A DNA stretch of 64,000 bases from CAVXDY01 sp963721335 (GTDB taxonomy: Bacteria; Actinomycetota; Thermoleophilia; Miltoncostaeales; Miltoncostaeaceae): the NCBI GenBank assembly GCA_963721335.1, contig CAVRIV010000005.1, forward strand, positions 248,001-312,000, written 5' to 3'. The notes under the pieces were generated by a model. It ran no database searches. It saw only the letters and a list, made by a program, of their open reading frames with translations, and was not told where the DNA came from. Both the position numbers and the translations under genes were made by a program. Below, one piece after another: positions 8,005 to 16,203 of the stretch. Each line of letters begins with the position of its first letter. Position 1 is the first letter of the stretch.

Positions 8005-8477
8005 GCGGCACCCCTGCCTTCCGGCACATCGGATGCTGCATCGACGACTCGCCGGCCGCCGACCTGGTCCTCGCCCATGCGCGTGCCCTCTGGCTCCCCG
8101 GCCAGGCGCGGCTCAGCCTCGTGCACGTCGGGCCCCACCCCCTGGTGTTCCAATCCGGTGAGGGATCCGACGTGCCGTCCCCCGCGGACATGAACTCCAT
8201 CGAGCGAGGATGGCTCGATGCCCGTGCACGCGAGACGCCGGGAGCGATGCCGGTCTTCCTGGAGGGGCTGCCGGGTCCCGAGATCTGCCGCTGGGCCACC
8301 GCCTCGGACGTGGACCTGCTCGTGGCCGCCACGCGCGGCGCCGGCTGGACCTCCGCCCTGCTCGGGAGCGTCACCAGGTACCTGGTGGACCACGCCCCGT
8401 GTTCCGTTCTCGTCGTCCGGGAGGACGACCGCACGCCGATTGCCCATGGACCCGCGACGTCGGAGGCATCGCAATGA
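8001..8477 (+). CDS. Universal stress protein, Cys-rich clade
   Basis: The 158-residue UspA-fold protein starts MSGTPAFRHIGCCIDDSPAADLVL and closely resembles the USP at 3456 (LSLVHVGPHPL, VFLEGLPGPEICRWATASDVDLLVAATRGAG). It keeps the LLGSV turn near the ATP-binding loop that the 3456 paralogue lacks, and ends APCSVLVVRED. Both ends overlap neighbours by ATGA (8001-8004 and 8474-8477), so it sits in a tightly coupled operon. Confidence 0.87.
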   Translation: MSGTPAFRHIGCCIDDSPAADLVLAHARALWLPGQARLSLVHVGPHPLVFQSGEGSDVPSPADMNSIERGWLDARARETPGAMPVFLEGLPGPEICRWATASDVDLLVAATRGAGWTSALLGSVTRYLVDHAPCSVLVVREDDRTPIAHGPATSEASQ

Positions 8478-9371
8478 AGGCCAGGGACGTGATGACCGCA
8501 CACCCGATCCTCGTGTCCGCGTCGGAGACCGACAAGGGGAGCCTCCTTCGCCTGATGGAGGACGCGCAGGTCCACCACCTGCCGATCGTGGAGAACGGGC
8601 TCCTGCTCGGGGTCTGGGTCTCCACGAAGGACGGGGGCATCGTCTTGTTGGGCCGTGATCGGGTCGCCGAGGTCTCCTCCGATTCAGATGCGGACGCCGG
8701 AATGCGGGCGCTGATCGGCGACGCCGAGGCCGTTCTGGTGCGCGATGCGGAACTCCCGGTGGGCGTCATCACACGCTCCGACGTGCTCGGCATCGTCCGT
8801 ACCGCCATCGGGAGGGGCGTCGGCAAGCGCCACCGGCGGCGCCCGACGGTGATCCGGCTCGCCGGCCGCGCAGGCGCGGGCAAGACGACCCTCATACGTG
8901 CGGTCGCTGGCTCACCTCGGACAGTACGACGCCGTCGTGGTCCAGGCGAACGCATCCGGATCCGGATCGGCCGAGGACGTCGGCATCCAGGTGGTAAGGG
9001 ACCCGTCGGCCCATCAGCCTGCCGGGCTCGACCGCGTGGTGAAACGGCTCGCCGACACTCAGCTCATCCTCCTGGAGGATCGCGACGGCGCGCCGGACCT
9101 GGCGCACGGGATCGGCGAGGACCTCCAGGTTGCGGTGGTCCCGGTCGGTGAGGTCGGTGAGCTCACGGCGGATCGGCTCGCGGATGCCCAGGCGGTCGTG
9201 GTGACCCATGCCGACACCGTGTCGCGTCACGAGACGCAGGACGCCGTCGCATTCCTCGAGGAGCTCTGTCCGGGCCTTGCGATCTTCGTCGTCGCCGTGG
9301 CCCGCGACGACCGCGGACTGGACGAGTGGGTGCGCTGGATCAGCCGTCATGTGATGCGCCAGCGCAGCTGA
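8474..9371 (+). CDS. CBS-domain / HypB-UreG-like GTPase fusion
   Basis: Residues ~1-115 form a CBS pair (ARDVMTAHPILVSASETDKG, HLPIVENGLLLGVWV, ELPVGVITRSDVLGIV). After an Arg-rich linker comes a P-loop (VIRLAGRAGAGKTTLI) and a SIMIBI-type GTPase body (DAVVVQANASGSGSAEDVG, QLILLEDRDGAPDL, VAVVPVGEVGE, DAQAVVVTHADTV). This layout resembles HypB and UreG nickel-insertion GTPases, but the G4 NKxD appears as THAD and no Cys/His metal motif is seen. One extra base near 8896 splits the frame inside the P-loop helix; after it LIRSLAHLGQYDAVVV continues. The start overlaps the USP stop (ATGA). Guanine specificity and metal delivery are uncertain. Confidence 0.7.
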
Positions 9372-9536
9372 GGCCGGTCCGCCCGCCGAGCCGCGAGGAT
9401 CGGCAGGGGGTCTCAGATCGGGCATTCTGCGACGAGCTGGAAGATCCCCCCGGGGAGTCGATTCCCTCTTCACCCGCATGCCGCCCCCGCCGTCAGGCGC
9501 GGACGCGAGGACCACCGCCCGTCAGGAGGGCGCAAC

Positions 9537-10449
9537 GTGAAGGCCGAGATGGACACGCATCCGGAGGCATCTCGCGAGCCGGCGCTCGCGAGCGCGTGGG
9601 GCTTCTCCCGCGTCGTGTGCGGCATCGACGGGTCGAGAGAGGGTTTCGAGGCGGCGCGGCAGGCGGCGCGCCTGACGGCCGCGGACGGGCGCCTCGTGCT
9701 CGTCGCGGTCGCTCAATTCGACGCTGCCCTCGCGGGGCGCTGGGGTCCCGAACCTGCGCGGTGGCGCGGGTCGAGCGCGTCAGAGCGCTCCGTTCGACAA
9801 GTGCTTCGCGGATCTTCGGGCGCGTGCCCGGGCATCCCTCGCGCTGGCAAAGCGACAGGCGGACGAGCCGGCGGAGGTCGTCACCCGCGTCGTTGACGGG
9901 GAGGTCGCTGTCCGGCTCCGCGAGGTGGTCGATGCCGAGAGCGCGACGCTTCTCGTCCTCGGGACCCACGGCGGGAGCCGCCTCGCCGGAGCGGCCTTCG
10001 GCGAGGCGACGACGACGCTGCTTCACGAGGCGCCCGTCTCCGTCCTGATCGCCCGATCGCCCTTCGACCCGGACCGCTTCCCGGCGAGCATCGTCGCCGG
10101 CATCGACGGCTCCGCGGAGGCGCGTCGGGCCCTCGACGTCGCCGCAGCCCTCCGCGAGCGCAGCGGAGGACGCCTCACCGTGGTGATCGCGTCCGGCGAG
10201 GAAGGATCCTCCGCGGGCGCGACGCTGGAGGGCTTCGCTGCGCCACACGAGTTCCTCGCATCCAAGGCCCGGCCGGTTGACGCGCTTGTGACCGCCGCAC
10301 AGACCGCAGATCTCCTCGTCGTCGGCTCGCGAGGACTCCGCGGGGCGCGAGCGCTCGGCAGCGTGAGCGAGCGCGTGGCTCACCGGGCGTCGTCCTCCGT
10401 GCTCGTGGTCCGGCCGACGGCCCCGGAGGTCGCCGAGGGGGAGGGGTGA
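9537..10449 (+). CDS. Tandem universal stress protein (two UspA domains)
   Basis: Two Usp domains lie in one chain. The first begins FSRVVCGIDGSREGFEAARQAARL and ends LLVLGTHGGSRLAGAAFGEATTTLLHEAPVSVLIAR; the second begins ASIVAGIDGSAEARRALDVAA and ends LLVVGSRGLRGARALGSVSERVAHRASSSVLVVRP. Unlike the three single-domain USPs here, both halves keep the canonical GIDGS and a recognisable G-x2-G-x9-GS loop, so ATP binding is likely. A frame change between 9760 and 9795 interrupts the first domain. GTG 9537 follows AGGAGGGCGCAAC. Confidence 0.8.
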
Positions 10450-10577
10450 CAGCCCCCAGGCGTGGGACCGCCCCGCGGTTTCGGCTTTGCCGCACGAGCG
10501 CTGGGGCAGTTCCCTGCCGCAGAACGAGGGTCCGTCCTGACGGATCGACCTCGCGCAGCGTCGATGCTCTGGGTGTC

Positions 10578-10594
10578 ACGAGGCACCGCCTCGT
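10578..10594. promoter_or_regulatory. Perfect 7-3-7 inverted repeat before the copper oxidase gene
   Basis: ACGAGGC (10578-10584) and GCCTCGT (10588-10594) flank ACC. The repeat ends 18 nt before ATG 10613, just ahead of the AGAGGA ribosome site. It could be an operator or an mRNA hairpin acting on translation. Confidence 0.4.
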
Positions 10595-10612
10595 ACGCCG
10601 AGAGGAACCGAG

Positions 10613-11713
10613 ATGTACTTCCAGGGACAACCACGAGACCCGCGTCGCGGTCGTGGCCGCATCGCATTCCTCGCGATCGGAGCCTTCGTCCTCACGGCGT
10701 TCGGCCTGACCGCCGCCATCCGCTCCGTTAACGCCGGGCCCGTGCCGGCGGCGGCCCAGCCCGCGCCCACACCCGCGGCCTCCGTGGACGCGGGCCACGA
10801 TCACTCGGATCACGCCACGAGCCCGGAGATCGCAGCGGCGGCCGAAGCCGAGGCGCCCAAGAACACCATGAGCGCCGACGCGCCCGCCTACCGGCCCGCC
10901 GCCGTCCATCGCGTCCACTTCGACATGACCGAGAAGACGGTCGAGATCGCCCCCGGGAAGGTCGTGAAGGTCTGGACCTTCGGGAACAAGGTGCCGGGCC
11001 CGGTCCTGCGGGTGCGGGTCGGCGACACCGTTGAGGCGACGATCGTCAACAAGGCGTCGCTCCCCCACTCCATCGACTTCCACGCCGCCCGCATCGCCCC
11101 GAGCCGCGCATTTCGCGACGTCATGCCCGGGAAGAGCTTCACGTTCCGCTTCACCGCGTCGTCGCCCGGGGTCTTCATGTACCACTGCGGCACCGCCCCG
11201 GTGGTGCACCACATCGCAAACGGCATGTACGGGATGATCATCGTCGAGCCCGAGGGCGGGCTGCCGCCGGTCGACCGCGAGCTGGCCTTCGTGCAGTCCG
11301 ACTTCTACGTCTCGGACACTCCCGGCGCGCCCGCCGACGACGCGAAGCTGATGACCGGCATCCCCGACGTCGTCGCCTTCAACGGCTACGCCGCCCAGTA
11401 CAAGGAGAAGCCGATCATCGTGAAGAAGGGCGAGACGATCCGTGCCTTCATCCTCGCCGCCGGCCCCAACACCTGGAGCGCCTTCCACGTGGTCGGCACC
11501 ATCTTCGACCGCGCCTGGATCGACGGGAACCCCGCCAACGAGCAGATCGGCAACCAGACCCTCAACCTGGCTGCCTCCCAGGGCGCGATCGCCGAGTTCC
11601 GCCTCGATGAGGAGGGCGTCTACCCCTTCGTGACGCACGACTTCACCAACGCCACCAAGGGCGCGGTCGGCCTGTTCAAGACCGAGCACGCGACCGGGAC
11701 GATGAGCCACTAG
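10613..11713 (+). CDS. Two-domain multicopper oxidase, NirK-like
   Basis: An N-terminal membrane segment (IAFLAIGAFVLTAFGLTAAI) and an Ala/Pro/His-rich linker are followed by two cupredoxin domains. The copper set of NirK-type enzymes is present: HSIDFHAA (type 1 and type 2 His with the catalytic Asp), FMYHCGTAPVVHHIANGMYG (His-Cys, His and Met of the type 1 site), FHVVGTIFDRAWIDG and YPFVTHDF in domain 2. Length 366 aa is normal. No other denitrification gene is nearby, so nitrite reduction is possible but a more general copper-oxidase role should be kept open. ATG 10613 follows AGAGGAACCGAG. A strong hairpin terminator lies 28 nt after the stop. Confidence 0.8.
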   Translation: MYFQGQPRDPRRGRGRIAFLAIGAFVLTAFGLTAAIRSVNAGPVPAAAQPAPTPAASVDAGHDHSDHATSPEIAAAAEAEAPKNTMSADAPAYRPAAVHRVHFDMTEKTVEIAPGKVVKVWTFGNKVPGPVLRVRVGDTVEATIVNKASLPHSIDFHAARIAPSRAFRDVMPGKSFTFRFTASSPGVFMYHCGTAPVVHHIANGMYGMIIVEPEGGLPPVDRELAFVQSDFYVSDTPGAPADDAKLMTGIPDVVAFNGYAAQYKEKPIIVKKGETIRAFILAAGPNTWSAFHVVGTIFDRAWIDGNPANEQIGNQTLNLAASQGAIAEFRLDEEGVYPFVTHDFTNATKGAVGLFKTEHATGTMSH

Positions 11714-11741
11714 CCCGGAGAGAGACGATCAGATGCCACTT

Positions 11742-11768
11742 CCGGGGGCGCCCAGCGGGCGCCCCCGG
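11742..11768. terminator. Bidirectional terminator hairpin, perfect 12-bp stem
   Basis: CCGGGGGCGCCC (11742-11753) pairs with GGGCGCCCCCGG (11757-11768) around an AGC loop. It fills the 66-nt space between the convergent copper oxidase and flavoenzyme genes. Confidence 0.65.
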
Positions 11769-11779
11769 TTCGGACGGCG

Positions 11780-12943
11780 TCAGAACACCATGACGTTGAC
11801 GTCCTGGCCCGCGAGGATGGCGCCTGCGGTGGTCAGGGTGTCGCGTCTCAGCAGGAAGTGCTGCGTCAACGCGTCGATGTCCCGCAGGCGTCGCTGCAAC
11901 GGGGACGCGGCGTAGATCGAGCCGCCGCCGCCGGCCCGGTAGGCGGCCCTGACAACGTCTGCCGACTGCTCCGTCGCCCAGACGACCGCCGCGCGGATCC
12001 TCGCGCGTTGCGGCAGCGTGAACTCCGCCGCGTCCGTGGCGGCCTCCCAGGCCGCTTCGGCGGTCTCGTAGATCAGCGCCCGGGCTGCGTTGAGCCCGGC
12101 GTCGGCGGTGGCCAGCTCGAGCTGGAAGGTCGGGTTGGCGGCGAGGGGCCGGCTGTCGAGGAGGGGCACCTTGTCCGCGGCGACGGCGAGGATGTCGTCC
12201 AGCGCGCCCCGCGCGACACCGATCGCGACGCTTGCGACGCCGAGCGCGAACAGCGCCGGGAGCGGGATGCGGAGGATGGGAGCGTCGAGGGAGGGTGGGT
12301 CGACCATCGGCTCGAGCGTCCGGTCCACGGGCACGACCACCGAGTTGACGTGGAAGTGGTGGCTGCCGGTCCCGCAGAGGCCGGCCACCGTCCACGTGTC
12401 CTCGATCTCGACCTGGTCGGGGGAGAAGACGGCGATGCGAAGCCGGGGGACGCCGTCGACGACCGCCTCGACGCAGTTGCCATAGATCCAGTCGGCGTGC
12501 TCGCAGCCGCTGGCGAAGCTCCACCGGCCGGTCACGCGATATCCGTCGTCGGCCGGGACGATCGAGCCGCTCGGGGCGAAGACGCCGGCCGTGATGACGT
12601 CGGGCGCATCGGAGAACAGCTCGTCGAAGGTGGCCCGGGGCAGCGAGGCCAGGTCGCACCACGAGCCCGATCCGATCAGCACGGTCCAGCCCACCGACGC
12701 GTCGGCCCGAGCGAGCGCCTCGTACACGCGCATGGCGCCGGGAAGGTCGGCGCCGAGGCCGCCGTGAGTGGCGGGCCGCAGGACGCGGAACACGCGCGCC
12801 GCGATCAGCTCGTCGAGCAGGTCGCGGGGCACCCGGCGGCCGGCTTCGATCTCGCCGGCGCGAGCGGTGATGGACGGCGCCAGGCGACGCGCGGCGTCCA
12901 GGACGCCCTGCGGCGTCGTGATGCCCGTATCCACTGTGGTCAA
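11780..12943 (-). CDS. Acyl-CoA dehydrogenase-fold flavoenzyme (group D monooxygenase-like)
   Basis: The ~387-residue protein follows the acyl-CoA dehydrogenase/HsaA-HpaB plan: GLGADLPGAMRVYEALARADASVGWTVLIGS, VTGRWSFASGCEHADWIYGN, VAGLCGTGSHHFHVNSVVVP, and a C-terminal helical domain with AYRAGGGGSIYAASPLQRRLRDIDALTQHFLLR. The Cys in CGTGSH and the HFLLR end are typical of flavin-dependent monooxygenases of this superfamily rather than of true acyl-CoA dehydrogenases. Start TTG 12943 is preferred because GGAGGAGACG stands directly before it; ATG 12976 would read through that site. No reductase partner is visible. Confidence 0.75.
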   Translation of the reverse strand: MTTVDTGITTPQGVLDAARRLAPSITARAGEIEAGRRVPRDLLDELIAARVFRVLRPATHGGLGADLPGAMRVYEALARADASVGWTVLIGSGSWCDLASLPRATFDELFSDAPDVITAGVFAPSGSIVPADDGYRVTGRWSFASGCEHADWIYGNCVEAVVDGVPRLRIAVFSPDQVEIEDTWTVAGLCGTGSHHFHVNSVVVPVDRTLEPMVDPPSLDAPILRIPLPALFALGVASVAIGVARGALDDILAVAADKVPLLDSRPLAANPTFQLELATADAGLNAARALIYETAEAAWEAATDAAEFTLPQRARIRAAVVWATEQSADVVRAAYRAGGGGSIYAASPLQRRLRDIDALTQHFLLRRDTLTTAGAILAGQDVNVMVF

Positions 12944-13071
12944 CGTCTCCTCCTCGCCTCTCCCCGTACCGGCCATTCCGACGAGGGTGACCCGGGGAAG
13001 GAGAGCGCGCTTCGGTCGAACAGCCCAACCTCCGCCGCGGGGCGCGTGGGTAATTCAACCCAGACGGTCGC

Positions 13072-14683
13072 TCAGACGAGCTCGTGCTCGTAGGCGTACG
13101 CGGTCGCCGCGGCGCGCGACGAGACATGGAGCTTGGCGTAGAGGTTGCTCACGTGCCGGTCCACCGTCCGCCGGCTCACGCCGAGCCGGGCGGCGATCGC
13201 CTTGTTGCTCTCGCCCGTCGCGAGCCTGCGCAGCACCTGGAGCTCACGGGGCGTCAGGCCGGCGGTGCCGGCGACGGCGGGGACGGGCTCGGCCCCGAGC
13301 CGCGCGAGCTCGTCGCGCGCCGCCTCGAGCTCCAGCTCGGCGGTCTCGTCGTCCCCCATCGTCCGGCAGGCCTCGGCGACCAGGAGACGCGCGCGCGCCG
13401 CCTCGTACGGCGCCTCGAGCTCGAGCCAGAGCTGGGACGCATGGCGGAGCAGCGGCGCCCCGGCGCGAGCGTCTCCGCCGGCGAGCTCGACCGCCCCCCG
13501 AGCCTGCGCGGCGGAGGCGAGCAGCATCGTCCGCCCGTTGCGCTGGGCGATCTCGTCGAGCTCGTCACACGCGGCCCGCGCTCCGTCGAGGTCCCCGGCC
13601 GCGAGCATGATCTCGATGTGGGCGGGGAGGAGCCGGGCGCGCTCGGCCCATCCGGCGGCCGCGTCGACGACCCCGGCGATCGCCGCGGACGCAGCATTCG
13701 TCCGACCCTGCGCGAGACGGAGCAGCGCAAGGCCCGGCTGGGGCTCCCGGCCGTGCCGGCTGGCCTCCCGGAACGCGAGCTCGGCGCCGGCGAGATCGCC
13801 CCGAAGCCGAAGGATCTCCCCGCATCGGTAGGACGCCTCGCCCGCCGCCCTCCGGTCCTGTCGCTGCGCGAAGCGCTGAGAGGCCAGCCGGGCCTCGACC
13901 AGGGCCTCGTCCCACGCGCCGCGGATCTGCAGGATCTCGGCGCGGTGCACGAGGCAGGTGCCGGTGAACGGGACGAGATCCGGCTGCTGCGCGCACCAGT
14001 CGGTGAGGGCGACGGTCCACTCGCGGGCCCGCGCCAGCTCGTACGTCACGTGGCAGCCCTCGATCACGCCGCAGTAGACGAATCCCGTCGCGACGGGCGA
14101 GAGCTCGCCGGCGGTCGCCGCCACCATGGCCTCGTCGAGCTTCCCGAGGCCCTCCGCGACGAGTCCCTCCTCGATCAGCGCGCGACCGAGGTCGATGAGC
14201 CCGAGCGCGACCAGGTCCGGATCGCCGAAGCGCTCGCCGACGCCGACCGCGTCCGCCGCCGCCGCGCGCGTCGCGCGCCAGTCGCCGGCGACCATGGAGC
14301 GAAGCGCGTCCGCCGACGAGAGGTAGCCGCGCTCCACGCAGTCGCCGGCCTCGTGCTCCAGTAGCCGCTGCGCCCGAGCGAGCCATCCGTTCGCGCGACC
14401 GATCTCGCCTCGGATGATCAGGTGGGCGCCGAGCCAGAACGCGGCGCGCACGGCGCCCGCGGCGGTCGCCGTCGCGCAGGTGGGCACGATGGGCTCGCCC
14501 GAGCGCCCCGAGCTGCTGGTCGTCGAGGCCGAGCATGTAGGCCGCCACCGCCAAGCGCTCCAGGTCCTCGGGAGCCAGCGGCGCCTCCTCGTCGACGCGC
14601 CCGAGGAGCTCGTGCGCCTGCGTCCACGCGCGACGTCCGTATGCCTCGCGGGCGGTCGTGAGAACGTCGGCGTGCATCTGCAT
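13072..14683 (-). CDS. LuxR-family regulator with TPR-like helical repeats
   Basis: The C-terminal ~65 residues are a LuxR/FixJ helix-turn-helix (LTPRELQVLRRLATGESNKAIAARLGVSRRTVDRHVSNLYAKL). The preceding ~450 residues are Ala/Leu-rich helical repeats of the TPR kind (for example GEASYRCGEILRLRGDLAGAELAFREA). There is no N-terminal ATPase domain, so this is a short LuxR-TPR protein rather than a full LAL regulator. The N-terminus MQMHADVLTTAREAYGRRAW (ATG 14683) and the rest are joined by one frameshift near 14470. It starts 8 nt downstream of the NHL-repeat gene on the same strand, so the two are probably co-transcribed. Confidence 0.8.
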
Positions 14684-14691
14684 GGGCCTCG

Positions 14692-16114
14692 TCAGCAGCC
14701 GTTGACGCTCAGCTGCGCCTGGTCGTGGGCCGCCCGCCGGAGCGAATCGACCGCGGTCAGCCGCACCAGGTGCTCGCCGGTCCGGTTCACGCGGAAGCGC
14801 AGCACGTGCGCACCGGCGCCGAGGCGGGCGCCCGGCCGCGCGACCGTCTTCCCCGAACGGGTGACGACCACCGACACGGTCGCGGCGCGGGCGAGGGCGA
14901 ATCGCACCGCGACCAGGCGCGGCGGACACGCGACGCGGATGCGGGTCAGGCTGTTCACCCCTCCGCGCTGGATCCCCCTCGCGAACGAGGCGGCCATGAG
15001 GCGCGGCACCGTCGCGCCGGGAGCGGGGCCCGGATCGGCGCTGTCGATGAACCGGATCTTCCCGGCGTGCGGCTCGGCGACGAAGACCCCGCCGCCCGCG
15101 GCCGCGGCGACACCGCGGGGGAGCCAGGTGTTGGCGGAGCGGGCGGGTCCGCCGTCGCCGGAGAAGTTGCCGCGACCCGTTCCCGTGAGGGTCACGATCG
15201 TGCCGTCCGGGCGCACGCGCCGGATCTGGTTCACGCTGGCGACGAGGAACCCGCCGTCGGGGGTCGCCGCCACCGCGGCGGGACGCGGCACCGCGGCCGC
15301 GATCGCCGGCCCTCCGTCGCCCGACGGAACCATCGCTCCGTTGCCCGCGACGGTCGAGATCGTCCCGTCGGGCGCCACCCGCCGGACGCGGTTGCCGTCG
15401 GCGATGAGGAACCCTCCGTCCGCGGTCGACGCCACGCCCTTCGGCCGCGACAGCCGCGCCGCCGTCGCCGGGCCGCCGTCGCCGAAGAACCCACGGACCC
15501 CGCTCCCCGCCACCACGGTCACGGCGCCGGCTCGATCGACGTGGAGGACGCGGTTCTCGAAGTCCTGCACCACCAGCACGCCCCCGTCGGCCGCGGCCGC
15601 GACCGCGTCCGGGGCGATCATCGTCGCGAGCGTGCCGATCACCCCGGCCGGATCGACCACGTGCCACCCGGTTGTTGCGCTGGTCGGCGAACGCGACGGC
15701 GCCATCGGCGAGCTGAGCGACGCCGACGGGCGTGTTGATCCGCGCGGCGGTCGCCGGCCCCCCGTCGCCGGAGAGGCCCCCGCGGCCGGTCCCCGCGACC
15801 GTCGTGATCACACCCCGAGGCGAGACCCGCCGGACGCGATGACGGTTCGCCTCCGCGACCAGGAACCCCCCATCCCGAGTGGCGGCCACGGCCACGGGAG
15901 AGGTCAGGCGAGCGAAGGCGGCCGGTCCCCCGTCCCCGGTCGGAGGGGCCACGGCGACCGACATGTTGCCGCGGTCGAAGAACCCGGCCCCGGCGACGGA
16001 GAAGATCCGCTCGGTCGCCGCGGCAGCCTGCGAGGCGCTCACGGCGGCCACCGCCACGAGCGCCACCGCGGTCGCCGCAACGATCCCTGCCGCTCTGCGT
16101 CGCTGGCCGCCCAC
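14692..16114 (-). CDS. Secreted NHL-repeat beta-propeller protein
   Basis: A signal peptide (AAGIVAATAVALVAVAAVSASQAAAA) is followed by about six NHL-type repeats. Each carries GDGGPA(T)AAR, a P-x-GVA stretch and a GGFLVA/IAD strand ending in VRRV-x-PDG. After the propeller, ~90 residues (ACPPRLVAVRF, HVLRFRVNRTGEHLVRL) look like a small beta-sandwich. One frameshift near 15675 lies between ADQRNNRV and WHVVDPAG. GTG 16114 is the best start for the signal peptide but its ribosome site is weak. Ligand or substrate is unknown. It is divergent from the repeat/FecR gene, so two surface proteins and a LuxR regulator cluster here. Confidence 0.75.
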
Positions 16115-16203
16115 GCCTGCATCATGCCGGGCTGGACCAGCGTCCCCGGCGCGCCCTGTCCCCCGTCCACTCAGGATCGTCCCGTCGAGGCCGATAGAGA
16201 GCC

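Noticed and set aside
10613..11713. Denitrification operon
   Set aside because: Only the copper enzyme is present; no nor, nos or accessory genes lie near it.
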